This document shows positions 45,101 through 56,840 of a stretch of DNA of 64,000 nt, in pieces. Within the stretch, counting starts at the first letter, position 1. Each line of letters begins with the position of its first letter. The DNA lies in contig JAZDSV010000012.1 in the NCBI GenBank assembly GCA_036784855.1, positions 62,001-126,000 on the forward strand, in the 5' to 3' direction. The DNA is from Aphelidium insulamus. Lineage: Eukaryota; Aphelidiomycota; Aphelidea; Aphelidiaceae. The notes under the pieces were generated by a model that was not told the DNA's origin, searched no databases, and saw only the letters and a program-made list of their open reading frames with translations. A program made the translations under genes and the position numbers.

Positions 45101-47928
45101 AAGCTAGATTTGGAGACTGCGAGCAAGATTTTCGGTGTCATGTTGCTGTGTGATGATGAGTTTGGCACTGTCACGAGCTTTGAGGCTGTAAAATTTTTCT
45201 CGACATTTTTTGCCGACTATATGACGGATAAAATGGAGTCTACGGCACTTTTATCGTTCAACAAATATCAATTGGAAGCTTTATTGAGTCTCGACATTGA
45301 TCCTTATGTGGATTTTAGAGCACGAAATACCTGTTCTGCTGCTCATGGTGGCTTGGTTGAAGTTCCAAAGTCGCTGCTTCTTCCTTGCACATACATTTTG
45401 TACCGTATCGCCGCTGAAAAGTGTTATGACCAGCTTTTGGCTGAAAAAGCGGACCCTCAGCGCAGCAAATCTATTCTGGCAATCACACGTATGGTCACCG
45501 AGTCGGCCATCACAGATATTTGTTTAACTCCTTCGCGCTTTGAGTCTTGGCTGATATTGGCGGCCGTCATTTCGAACCAGTTGGATTACACAATGTCGTT
45601 CCAGGACGTGGACGATAATTACAGTGAAATAATTCTGTTGCAAAAACAAGCATTTCGATCGTGGAGCACCTGCCTTCAGCTTCTGCCTCACAATCAAAAC
45701 TCTACCGGGAAAGCACTCTATGCGATGGTTGTGGCTGAGGTACCATTGGTTTGCATTTAGCATTTGCGGCGAACTAACTATTAGCTTGCTTCACTATCCT
45801 ATCGAATGGCCACATCTCCATTCTGTGGAAGAGTCTGTCTCAAATCAGTTGCAGCGGCAAAGCGCCGACGCGAAATGACGAGCAGTTCAATTGTGCAGCG
45901 CCGTTGTGGCGCGGGTGACACCCATTTCGGTTTCAATGTCTTTTCAAAGCAGCAAGGCGTTAATGTTACCGCTGATGGCGACAATCAAAGTGATGACGAT
46001 GCAGCTACGCACACGTCCTCTCCTTCCAGTAGCACGAGTCGCGCTGACGTTGCCATTCCACCAGATTCATTTTCTGCTCACGCCTGGGAGACAGGGGCAA
46101 ATCACTACTTGTTGAGCTTTGCTGGTGCACAGGCTTGCCACGCTTTAAAAATTTGCAGTGCGATCCTCAAGCACGGCTCAGCTGGACCTATGGAAATTGG
46201 TGTCGCTCCAGTCGAATGGATAGTTCTTGTTGCCAAGTGCTTGTGGAAACTGGACAAGAAAAAGTTTGCAAAGCGAGTATTGATGTACATGTGTTGCGCG
46301 ACTCGTTCAGTGCTCCTTCAAGAACGCTCCCCTTTGCTTTCTTCGACCTCAAGACACGGCAAATATTTCACCACTGTCACGTCATCACTGAGTGCACACT
46401 TAAAAACTTTTATTATGCTAAAGCATATCGACTTTTGCGCCAAAATTGTACTTCAAGGAGGAGAAAACTTGGTGCGCGTAAGCTTGACGATGCTGGGCAA
46501 AGAACTACTGCCACAGGAATTCAGGCCCATATCAGAGCAAAACATCGACTTGGCATCATCATTAACGCACTGCATGGAGTTGATGGCGGCGCTGGAAAGC
46601 AAGCACGGATATCATTATCTGATACCATATCGCAAAGCCTGGCTTTGGTTTCAAATATCCTCGCTGAGTCGCACTGGTGACGATTCAGTTGCTGCAGTCT
46701 CGGCACTCAACCGAGCCAAGGAAGAAATTATGCGCATAGTCAGTAAGTGGAACTTTCAGATCGTATATGACACTGATTAATAATAAATAATAAATAATAA
46801 AAAATAGGCTTCCGTGCTCGATCGCTATTCCACTTTTGGAAGGGAGAAGACGATGGCGCCGGCAAGTACTTCATGCACGCATACCGAATCTTACGACTGC
46901 TCGTGGTCATACTGCTGAAATGCAATGACATTGAATCGCTCATTCTCGTGATCAAACGGTTGAGTGGCACGTCGCGCCGTGACGTTGTATGGTGGCAAGA
47001 AAGCTACATCAAAAGCGTAATTGGAGTGGCTATGCTTTTCTCAGCGGAAGTGGCCGCAGCACTTCCGCTCCCGTCTTGGTGGAATCTGACTGATGGAGTT
47101 TCGAAAAAGACTTTCAGCAAGGTACTGGGACCCATTGAACGCTCGCTATTTGAGCTGGCACGCACCGAAGATTCCTCAGACACAGTGCCAGAGGACGCAG
47201 TTTACCCGGCCGGACGCTTGTTTTGCTTCCCAATGCCACGATGTACCAATTTAATCGTGCTTCTTAGGCGCATAAACGAGGTTCGAAAGACCGTTGATAC
47301 GTTTGGCACGCTGCATCCATCCGAAACTGGCGACCTTGACCATATTGGCACACCCGTGTCTGATGTGGACGCCGCAATGGACCTGATGGATGAAATGATG
47401 TCTAGCATCTACTCGTTCCTGATCGTGGTGGTCGGCCTGGGCGAACGACTTCTCCTCAGACACCTGAATAGTGACGAGACCTTGGTTGATGTTGTGGGCG
47501 GCGGTGACCAGAGCAGCACCGAACAGCCTGACTCACATATGCAAGATATGTTTTCCTGGCTGATAGACAAGATCAAGACAAATAATATTGCAACTACCAT
47601 ACAATGCGGTGATATCGAGGCACGACTGTCGGGCGACTCTGTAATCACTCCTTCGGGTGCCTTGCTGACCTCTGCCACTGTCGCTGCCACGCAGCAACCA
47701 GGAAAGTCTCCGGAGAAGCCAGATCGGCCTTCCTCGCGTGGCCAAGTCACACGCATTGAAACGGTGAATCGCGCTGCGGCATTCTGTCGGAACCTGCGTG
47801 CACGTGCAGCCACTACAGCAGCAGCACCGCAGGCACTTGCAGTGGCGGCAGAAGCTGGGCCGCCCGCCACCGTCGATACCGAGGACATTCCTGCACACGA
47901 TGACGCAGGTTCTATTGCAATAGATTAA
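42126..47928 (+). CDS. Large TPR protein, putative HIR3/CABIN1 histone-chaperone subunit
   Basis: Exons 42126-42503, 42552-42731, 42780-44423, 44471-44822, 44875-45002, 45050-45739, 45785-46742 and 46808-47928 join in phase to 1816 residues. TPR-like helices occupy the N-terminus (DSSDASTWLQLARLYGRRHN; NDEACRRAASAALKLRPNYS). The rest is long, helical and without clear motifs, except late segments such as SLFHFWKGEDDGAGKYFMHA and a disordered Ser/Ala/Pro tail. Size, the MKWATLNAP-like start and early TPRs recall HIR3/CABIN1 of the HIRA complex, but I see no decisive signature, and other large TPR scaffolds remain possible. The gene model itself is strong: every join keeps the frame with 45-65 nt introns. 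Confidence 0.72.
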
Positions 47929-47954
47929 TGAACTGATCGAATGATTGTGTACAT

Positions 47955-50900
47955 ATGCGACCTGCGCCGCCGCCACCAATTACCGTCCGCACAGGCGCCC
48001 CGACCACGGCGTCTAGGCAGTCTCCACCTAAAAGCAGTGGCCATGTGGGTGGCGCTGTCAGTGCTCTGGCCACATCAGCCACTCCTGTAACCACCACGAA
48101 CCCCGTGTCTGAGGCATGGCACATGGAGACGGAGCAGCTGTTCATGCGGCACAGCGTTGCCGAGCTGGAGCACATGGAGCGTCGCACTAGGCATGTCACG
48201 GTACTATTGATGCATAGCAGTTGATGCTCAATATGCATGCGCATCGGTAGGCAGCAGACGGAGGAGAAGCGCAAAGAGTTACGACGTCTTGTCGGACAGC
48301 GATATCGCGATCTTATCGACGCCGCCGACTCCATAGTGGCCATGAGACGGCTGAATACAATGGCTGTCGACTCGTTGAAACAAGTAGCTAGCGCCAGCAT
48401 TGAGCAGGGAATCTCGGCGGAGCTCGGTGGTATGCTATATGTGATATATCTCAAGAACAAGCTAAGGTGCCAGAGGAGAAGCAGCGCTCAAAGCCCGCGA
48501 ATGCCAGCAAGCATTCAGACTATCAGACTGTGGTGCAGGTGAAACTACTCTCTGATATCCCCGAGCAGGTTGGTCTTGGAGTTTTTCACTGCGATTTTAC
48601 TCACTACCCACACCAGATTTGGCACTCCATCGAGTCCCGCTCGTACCTGAAGGCTGCATTGCTTCTCGCGGTCGCCACTCAAACTTATCACAGCTTAAAG
48701 ACCTCCGTTCCTAGTGCGCTGGCAAGTCTCGGTAATCTTTAACTCTATATTGCTTCATTGCCGCACAGCAAATGTATCCCGTATGTGGCCGATTGATGGA
48801 GTCTGCTCGGCAACTCCGGCCACAGATTGCTGAAAAATGTCGCGCTTATCTAGGCAGCTGGGAGTTGGACAGCAAATTGGTGGCAGACTCTATTGGAGCG
48901 CTTGCCGTACTGGAAGGTGCTGCATCGGCGCTGTCACGGTTTTTGGAAGCGCGCCTGGCTGCTGTTGGTGCCTATCTGGAACAGGGAAATATTTATGGTA
49001 TCTGTGCCGCTGTGCAAACCGTGCGTGCCACTGTTCTTCAGACGGTGGCCGTGCTATTGAACGGCGCTGAAGATGTTGTGTCAACTCCACTCATTGCGCA
49101 TATTGTTGCTAGCTTGCGTGGATGCCGCTACCCAGACTGGTCATCTTCTTGTGGTGAAATCAACGCATCCGAGAGTGCAGCTGTCGGCGCTCGGAGTATC
49201 TTGCACTCGCTATTCGACCCGGCCAAGACAAATGTGCATTTGGTGTGCAGGTATTTGCCCGAGCGACTTCAACGGTTTTCGGTCGACGTTGCCGATGGAA
49301 TCAGTGCCGCAATGCCGTCAGCTGGCGTACTTTCCGATGCGCTAACAGCGTGGATAGAGCGTGTCACCGCTCTGATTTTGAATACTGGTTCGAAGCGGCT
49401 CGAAAACTGTTTGTCCACCTGCACATCCGTCACCCAGGCTCAGCATGAATTATGGACCCTAGTTGCTGACGACGAAGGCACAAAGATCGGCAGCTCGGAT
49501 AAGCACATTTCGTGGCAATCGGTACGTCGAAACAGCCTTGCTTTGCATGTCATTAACATTGTCACTGCCAGGCTTGCACTGCAGTGCTAAAGGACCGCCT
49601 TTCAATATGGGATTCCATGTTACGCCCAGTATTTGCCGGTCAGAAGCGGCGCATATTAGATGCACAGTTTGCCAGTGCCGCATCTGTAGTCACGGAATTG
49701 CTGGACGAACGGCTGCAACGCTCACGACAAGACACGCTCATACCACAAGTGACCACTGCGCAATTCATGTGGGAAATTCCGAGTGCGAAACATTTGGACG
49801 CCGCTCGCACGATTGCCAATATTGATTTTATGGCAGCCGGCACGACGCCCGAGTTTCAAGAGATCGCACTAGAGATTGAAGCGCAGCTCTCACGCATCAT
49901 CACCGACTATGAAAAGTCGGTCGAAGTGCTTTCTGGCACGTCGCTACCGCACTCTAGTCTCTTTCAGGAACGATGGCAAGTTGTACAAGTTATGCTCAGA
50001 GTAGTATCGCTAATGTTTTTTAGTGATGCGGTTGCCGTGGCCGAAGCATTTGATACATCATTTACGGCATTCTTGCGCGATTTGCATCGCCACTTGGCTG
50101 CCGGTAATAGCTCAGACGCTGGAAATGATACAGCTATTTCTGGCTGTCTATTTCGCGCAAAAGTGAGCCGACTGGTTGTCCATTCAAACCAAGTTCTGCA
50201 CATTGTTCAGCACCACCTCACAGCAAACGAGGCTGGAGTCGCAACTGAAGTTGCCGCAATGGACGAACTGTGTCATTGCGCGTACGGAGAATGGGCGCAG
50301 AGCATTGCCAATGATTTCGCGCTTTCGCTGCACGGTCAACTTACCGATACGACATTTGCCGTGCAGGCTGGATGCCTCGGAGATGTAGCGGTAAATAGCA
50401 CTGCGCTGCAGCGTGGTCATTGGGAGCCGAGCAGTCGTGGTGATCAGCTGCTTCCGTCGCAACCAACAACACAACTATTACGCGCGCTAACCAATGTGGC
50501 GATGGCAATTCAGCGCGAAGGCGGCTATGCGCTAGATGTCAGTCACGCAATACAGCAAGTGGTCCGGGCGTGCATGGATGCCGCAATCAAGTTCTACGGC
50601 GGAGAGACCGTGACATCCAGCGTAGCAGAGCTGCGACGCCAATACGGCGACAATGCAATAACGCAGCTCTACTTCGATGTACTGTTCTTGGTGGCGCTCT
50701 TTCCCGCAGACACCGAGGCCAGCTGGGCTCCCATCCAGTCAAAGTGGCGGGCGATTACGCCAGAAACGGTGGATGATACGGCATTAATAATCAATGCCGA
50801 AAAGGCGGCGGCACGACATGCTCTCCTACTTGACTTTATTGGCAGCGGGCGCTCTGGCACAGAGAAGTCCCGCTCTCAGCCGCGGCGACTGAGCAGCAAA

Positions 50901-50999
50901 GGCTCCTTCAGCTCGGCAATTGTCGGCTCTACCGAGTCGCACAGTCTGGTCGCAGTTGCGCCTACACCGCCCCGATTTGCGCTATTGCCCATAAAATAG
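47955..50999 (+). CDS. COG1: Conserved oligomeric Golgi complex subunit 1
   Basis: Tether subunit for retrograde traffic in the Golgi. Recognised from ELEHMERRTR, EEKRKELRRLVGQRYRDLID and AADSIVAMRRL in exons 1-2, and VKLLSDIPEQIWHSIE across an intron. Exons: 47955-48194, 48255-about 48426, about 48467-48568, 48617-48721, 48769-49521 and 49572-50999; roughly 930-950 residues. Intron 4 (48722-48768) is GC-AG with CTG|GCAAGT; a GT donor cannot keep frame. Intron 1 can be GT-AG or AG|GCATGT GC-AG with equal protein length. The exon 2/3 junction is unresolved: the obvious donors would give an intron of only 29-40 nt. The stop codon lies 3 bp from that of convergent TAD2. Confidence 0.88.
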
Positions 51000-51002
51000 C
51001 TG

Positions 51003-51670
51003 TTACTGACTAGCGCTACGCTCTTGTACTAGTTCTGCGCTTAATTCTTTGCCTTGATTATCAATCGTTGTGGCAGGTAGCGGGGCTATATCCGTCTTTA
51101 ACTGGCGGCCAGTCTTTCGCTTTGGTGCCGGTGCTATCATGTGAACATATCATAAATGTTCATCATGTAGCCATACATACCTCTTTCATTTTCGCGCAGA
51201 TAAAACTTGCGTAGCAGTAATATTGCACGTTCACGGTCAAAGCCGCCCAGGCATTCAAACGTATTGATTCCGTTCATCAAGCGCGTGTCAGTGTGTACTT
51301 GCAGAATACTTCCCGCGCCGCCAAACCGTTCATTCCAGCATCCAAAATGCACGTTGCCAATACCGATTTCGCGCAGCGCAGCGGCGCACATGATACACGG
51401 CTCAACCGTGACATAAAGGGTGCAGTCGCTAAAGGAAACATTACCCAACTGCAAAACCATATCAATGGCCTCTAGTTCAGCATGCCGGGCTGCCTATACA
51501 ATTGTAAACCTTCATATACAAAACCGTCGGGCACGTACATTGCGCAGTTCGTTAGTGCGATTCCTGCCGCGTCCAACCACAGCACCGGTACTATCTTGCA
51601 CTATCACACATCCCACTGGAACCTCGCCGCAGTTGAGCGCTTCCTCGGCCATTGCGAACGCGTCTTCCAT
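51003..51670 (-). CDS. TAD2: tRNA-specific adenosine deaminase 2 (wobble A34 to I34)
   Basis: Catalytic subunit of the TAD2/TAD3 heterodimer; makes inosine at position 34, which tRNA-Thr(AGU) in this window requires. Exons (minus) 51670-51539, 51493-51181 and 51133-51003 give 191 residues, the length of human ADAT2. The deaminase core is complete: EVPVGCVIV, then HAELEAID (zinc His and proton-shuttle Glu), VEPCIMCAAALRE (two zinc Cys) and GCWNERFGGAGSI. The C-terminus is basic. The start at MEDAFAMAEEAL is the first ATG in the family position. It is divergent from eS30 (139 bp) and convergent with COG1. Confidence 0.95.
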
Positions 51671-51809
51671 ACTTTTAATAGTTCCAATTGAAGAGCAATT
51701 CGAAGCCGTCAGCCAATCAGCAGCCGTTATTTTAGTCAGGGCTCCCGCCACCGCTCGCAAGCAACCATCCACCGCCGCTCTTTCATCCGCACCACACCGT
51801 CAACCACAA

Positions 51810-52135
51810 ATGGTAAATACACGGGCTATGCCTACAGATGCTTACTGCCCCATGAACCGATCTCTGATGCACTCGCGTAGGGAAAAGTTCACGGATCTCT
51901 GGCCCGTGCCGGTAAAGTCAAGTCGCAGACTCCCAAGGTGGAGAAAGTGGAGAAGAAGAAGAAGTGCGTCGGCCGCGCGAAGAAGCGCATTCAGTACAAC
52001 CGTCGCTTCGTGAACGTGGTCACCACTTTCGGCAAGCGAAAGGCATGCAAATTTTTCGTGGATGCGATCTCATGTCGAATATCTGACCATTCCATGTAGA
52101 TGAACCCGTCACCGCCGGGAAAGAGTGGAATGTAG
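51810..52135 (+). CDS. RPS30: 40S ribosomal protein eS30
   Basis: Small-subunit ribosomal protein. Exons 51810-51812, 51881-52042 and 52100-52135 give 66 residues. Exon 1 is the start codon alone (ATG|GTAAAT), a split common in ribosomal protein genes. The body [20 protein letters not shown], then [19 protein letters not shown], is unmistakable. There is no N-terminal ubiquitin-like fusion of the animal FAU type. The last intron is best read as GC-AG (AAG|GCATGC ... ATGTAG|ATG), which makes the end [15 protein letters not shown], like fungal eS30. Reading straight through instead gives a foreign tail ending at a TAG near 52099, or a GT donor after TTC adds ACKFF. Confidence 0.93.
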
Positions 52136-52707
52136 AGTGGAACGTTGGCCGGTTCATGTTGTCGGCGCCATGTTGGTGCGAGTCAACTTTGCTAAACTTG
52201 GATACAATACAATACTACTATTCGCTCCGCGCTGCTGTCGGTATTGCTTTCATGGCACAGTTGTAGACTGCAGGATATTTTTGTACATACATGATTTTGT
52301 AGCATGCATGATATAGCGGTATATATATGACTAAATGCAAATAGTATGCCCGAGATGGACATCATATGGTCTACTAGTTTGCATGTATGTATCCATGCTT
52401 GTATGGATGCAGAACGTCGCTCTCGCGCAGTTTACAGTCAGCACAACATTGCACATTGAGATATATATGTACAGCAGTAGCAGCTCTGTGATGTAACGAC
52501 GTTGCGCAAATAAGTATGCATATAAGCAAACATGCTTATTTAGCTGCACGAGTTCCTAGAATGAAGTTTCTAGAGGGTTTACAAGTCACGAATGATTGTA
52601 TCAAATTGTGCCGTCCAGTGCTATCAATGCCAACCGCAGACACTACTGACTCTGAATGAATGTGGGACTCAGCAACTCGTCCACTCTCGCACTTTTCACA
52701 ATCTGAT
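52136..52707. other. Intergenic, AT-rich, nothing recognised
   Basis: About 570 bp after eS30. Short AT and CATG-rich stretches occur (ATACATACATG, TGCATGTATGTATCCATGC) but no open frame, tRNA or ordered repeat that I can support. Upstream exons of the following gene may lie here. Confidence 0.5.
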
Positions 52708-53826
52708 ATGCTGTACCGTCGGCATATCACGACACCTCGGTACTCATCAGTGCTGATGAGGACGGCCTTTCGCACTTCTCGTTCGCTAATGTGGAGTCGA
52801 TCGATGTGACTGGAGAATTGAAGGGTAAGCAGCATGAGCTTGTGGCCATACTGATATTCTTCTAGTTACTTCTTGGACGGAGACACAACGTGCGCTTGTT
52901 CAATTCGCTGATTCGGCGGACACACAACGAGTGCTTGCTAAACTCGCCGACAGTCAGGGTAGGTAGAAACATCTTTTGATAATGGCGACCAGCTGACCAC
53001 GTATATTAAAATTATATAATGTAATGACGACCGAGTGACCACGCATGTTGATAGATAAGCTCGTTGAAAACAGCTCAACTTCACTGCGCTTGCAGCGCGA
53101 AACGAGTTCCCGTTGCAAACTGATCAATCTGAAGTTTACAATCTGAAACTATGTGCCGCGTGGCAATACTGTCTCGTTCCACGGACGGTGACGCAGCTAG
53201 GAAATGTCAATATCGGAAATGTCAATATTCGCTGCATGCTGCTTGGGATTGATTTCCCGGCTTATCAAGTTACCTGCGCGCACGTATTCCATCGCAGCTG
53301 GCGGAAATTTTCGGATATCCTGAAGCTTGACAATGTTGATGATTTTAAAAACCTGGTATTTCTGTACAAGCCGATCAGGCACCACTTCAACCGCGGAAAT
53401 ATCATTTTTCTGTGGGATCGAAAGGTGTCGAAATTCGCTTGCAAGGTGTTAAATCCAAATGTGAAGAAACGCCGCATTGATGACGAAGGTATTTAGATAC
53501 TAACATATTACTCATTCAACTAAATAACTTGATAAGCTGTGCTATACATTCCTGGAGATGAGACTGAGCAATTGTCTCCCAGATATGTCGCCACTAATAT
53601 GACTCTGGATGATTTAGACGGCATGCATTTGATTATTGCGGAACATCTTCGTCCGTACAAGCGCTGCTTTGCATTTCACGCCGCCGTGGCAAGGATCGCC
53701 GCTATTTCAAAGGGCTACATAAAGAACAAAGAGGAAGTACCAATCGATGACTCAATGTGGAATGACATGTCCATGGACGATGCGCCCATTAGAGCGTGGC
53801 TGGACAACGTCGTCGTCGCCGAATAA
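52708..53826 (+). CDS. Putative HNH-endonuclease-domain protein
   Basis: Tentative exons: 52708-52712, 52751-52824, 52866-52958, 53055-about 53110, about 53206-53488 and 53537-53826. The core VTCAHVFHRSW, followed 20-30 residues later by FKNLVFLYKPIRHHFNRGNI, fits an HNH_2-type site: His in AHVF, Asn in KNLV, His in RHHF. This fold recurs in fungal and oomycete nuclease and effector-like proteins. C-terminal residues DSMWNDMSMDDAPIRAWLD are acidic. The first exons are weak: the frame before 52751 is blocked by a TGA, and the join from ATGCT at 52708 needs a 38-nt intron. The exon at 53055 runs into a stop unless spliced near 53110. Confidence 0.6.
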
Positions 53827-54058
53827 CTTGAGAAGTTACGATGCTACTAAATAAGGTCGAAATAATTATATCGTCGGCGCTTGCAACTGACTATCGACAA
53901 ATTATTAAACAATGCTAGCTTAGCTTTACCTTTATATCATTTATGTAATTCACTTTAAGTATTTAACTTAATTTCTCATTTTTCTTGCCGCATTGTGTGA
54001 AAGTTCAACGTGTTGAAATTCACAGGAACTGGCACAACCGTAACCCTAAAAACAAAAA

Positions 54059-56704
54059 ATGCTGTCGTCGATCGCTGCGGGTCGGAGCGGAGCCGCCTCG
54101 GTAAGCCTTGGTGACGTGCTTCTTGCCAGTGTGGTTCAACGCTCCTGTGAGCTTCACACGCTCATGGACAGCATTATATATACATGTTAATATACAAGTA
54201 CTTGCTCACGCCGGGTTGTGCAGGCGGTAGCACGACGCCATTCCCACGTCAGGTGCCTGGCCACCGCGGCCACGGGCAAGGTGGATGCCACAGTGCCCAG
54301 GTCCAACCTGGAAAAGAACAAGTACATCAACTACAACAAGATGGCCGACAATTTGAAGATTGTGAGTGACCGGTAGGTGCTGCCGCAGATGTCATCTTGG
54401 CTTGGCGTGTGTGACACCTTTGCTGGCAGTTTGGGCCACCCGCTGACTCTGGCGGAAAAGATTGTGTACGGCCACTTGGACGATCCCGTGAACCAGGAGA
54501 TTGCCCGTGGAACGTCCTATCTGCGCCTACGTCCCGACCGCGTGGCCTGCCAGGATGCAACTGCTCAGGTGCGTTCGTGGTCACTTATATATACATGACG
54601 CTTAATATCTCCGTGCGACACAGATGGCCCTGTTGCAGTTCATGTCGGCGGGAATGCCCAACGTTGCCGTGCCGTCCACCGTGCACTGTGACCACTTGAT
54701 CGAGGCGCAGCTGGGCGGCGAGAAAGATCTGACCCGCGCCAAGGACATCAACAAGGAAGTGTACAAATTCCTGGAGACTGCGTGCGCCAAGTACGGCCTT
54801 GGTTTCTGGAAGCCCGGAAGCGGCATCATCCACCAGATAATTTTGGAGAACTATGCGTTCCCCGGTGGTCTGATTATCGGCACAGACTCGCACACTCCGA
54901 ATGCCGGCGGTCTGGGCACTGTGGCCGTGGGTGTTGGTGGGGCGGATGCCGTCGATGTGATGGCCAACATTCCCTGGGAGCTCAAGTGTCCCAAGGTCAT
55001 TGGAGTGAAGCTGACGGGCAAGATGAGCGGGTGGACGTCGCCCAAGGACGTCATCCTCAAGGTGGCTGGAATTCTCACTGTCAAGGGCGGCACCGGCGCC
55101 ATCATCGAGTACTTTGGCCCCGGCGTGGACAGCATTTCGTGCACCGGCATGGCCACCATCTGCAACATGGGCGCCGAGATCGGTGCCACCACTTCGGTGT
55201 TCCCGTTCAACAGCCGCATGGCCGACTACCTACGTGCCACCAAGCGTGCTCCGATCGCCAAGCTGGCCGAGTCTTTTGCGCCGCACTTGCGCGCGGACGC
55301 CGGCGCCAAGTACGATCACGTCGTGGAGATTGATCTGAACAAGCTGGAGCCGCACATCAACGGACCGTTCACGCCCGACCTGGCCACACCAGTGTCCCAG
55401 TTTGGCGCCACGGCGGAGAAGAATGGCTGGCCGCTGGACTTGAAGGTTGCGCTGATCGGATCGTGCACAAACTCCTCGTACGAGGATATGACGCGCTCTG
55501 CCAGTCTGGCCAAGCAAGCGCTGGATGCCGGACTAAAGGTGAAGTCGCAGTTCACGATCACGCCCGGCTCTGAGCAGATCCGCGCCACCATTCAGCGTGA
55601 TGGTCAGATCGACGTGCTGACCAAGGCCGGCGGAATGGTGTTGGCAAATGCGTGCGGCCCGTGCATCGGCCAGTGGGACCGCAAGGACGTGAAGAAGGGC
55701 GAGAAGAACTCGATTGTCACCTCGTACAACCGCAACTTCACCGGCCGCAACGACGCCAACCCGGCGACGCACTGCTTTGTGACCTCGCCTGAGATTACCA
55801 CTGCGATGGCGTTTGGCGGCGACTTGCGTTTCAACCCCATCACCGACTCGCTGCCCTCACCGAGCGGCAAGCCGTTCCGCTTCACGCCGCCCAGCGGCAA
55901 CGAACTGCCACCCAAGGGCTATGACCCGGGTGTTGACACGTACCAGGCACCGCCCACAGACCGCTCCGCCATCAAGGTGGTGGTGGACCCCAAGAGCCAG
56001 CGCCTGCAAATGCTGACCCCGTTCGCCAAGTGGGACGGCAAAGATGCCATGGACATGCCGGTCTTGATCAAGGTCAAGGGCAAGTGCACTACCGACCACA
56101 TTAGGTATGGAGTGATGTTTATACTTATAACAAAAATCTATGTGTTAACATGCATGACAGCGCCGCCGGACCGTGGCTAAAGTACCGCGGCCACCTGGAC
56201 AACATCTCCAACAACATGCTCATTGGCGCCATCAACATTGAGAACGGCAAGGCGAATGAGGTCAAGAATGTGCTCACGGGCAAGTACGAACCGGTGCCCG
56301 CAACCGCGCGCCAGTACAAGGCCAAGAACCTGCCGTGGGTGGTCATTGGTGACGAGAACTATGGCGAGGGCAGCAGTCGCGAGCACGCCGCATTGGAAGT
56401 GCGCCACCTGGGCGGCCGTGCAATCATTGTCAAATCGTTTGCGCGCATTCACGAGACCAACCTGAAGAAGCAGGGTATGCTGCCGCTCACATTCGCCAAC
56501 CCGGCCGACTACGACAAGATCTCGCCGGAGGACCGCGTGTCCGTGGTGGGACTGACCAAGTTTGCGCCGGGCAAACCGCTCACTCTGCGCGTGAACAAGA
56601 AGGATGGCAAGACCGTGGACATTCCCGTCAACCACTCGTTCAACGAAAACCAGATTGGCTGGTTCAAGGCCGGCAGCGCCCTGAACCACATGGCGTCGGC
56701 GTAA
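54059..56704 (+). CDS. ACO2: Aconitate hydratase, mitochondrial
   Basis: Isomerises citrate to isocitrate in the TCA cycle using a 4Fe-4S cluster. Exons 54059-54100, 54224-54372, 54430-54568, 54624-56104 and 56161-56704 give 784 residues. The N-terminus [20 protein letters not shown] is a typical matrix presequence. Cluster ligands are Cys in [13 protein letters not shown] and both Cys in [12 protein letters not shown]. Also present are [26 protein letters not shown], the swivel-domain [15 protein letters not shown] and the final RVNKKDG region. The codon bias is strong (GC-ending), as expected for an abundant enzyme. The first intron (123 nt) sits between presequence halves. Confidence 0.97.
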
Positions 56705-56840
56705 AGTGAACCTGTGGGCGACTGAGCGATGGTGTGTCTGCGTGTGAGAGAGAAAGTGTTCGATATGCACCTGGCAACCACCAACCATTCCCCGCAGTAA
56801 TAAACACACAGCGTAATCCATCTGTGCCACCTCAGCACCA

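Noticed and set aside
54851-56830. Several long minus-strand frames across aconitase and its 3' end
   Set aside because: Antisense of strongly codon-biased exons; the aconitase reading is unambiguous.
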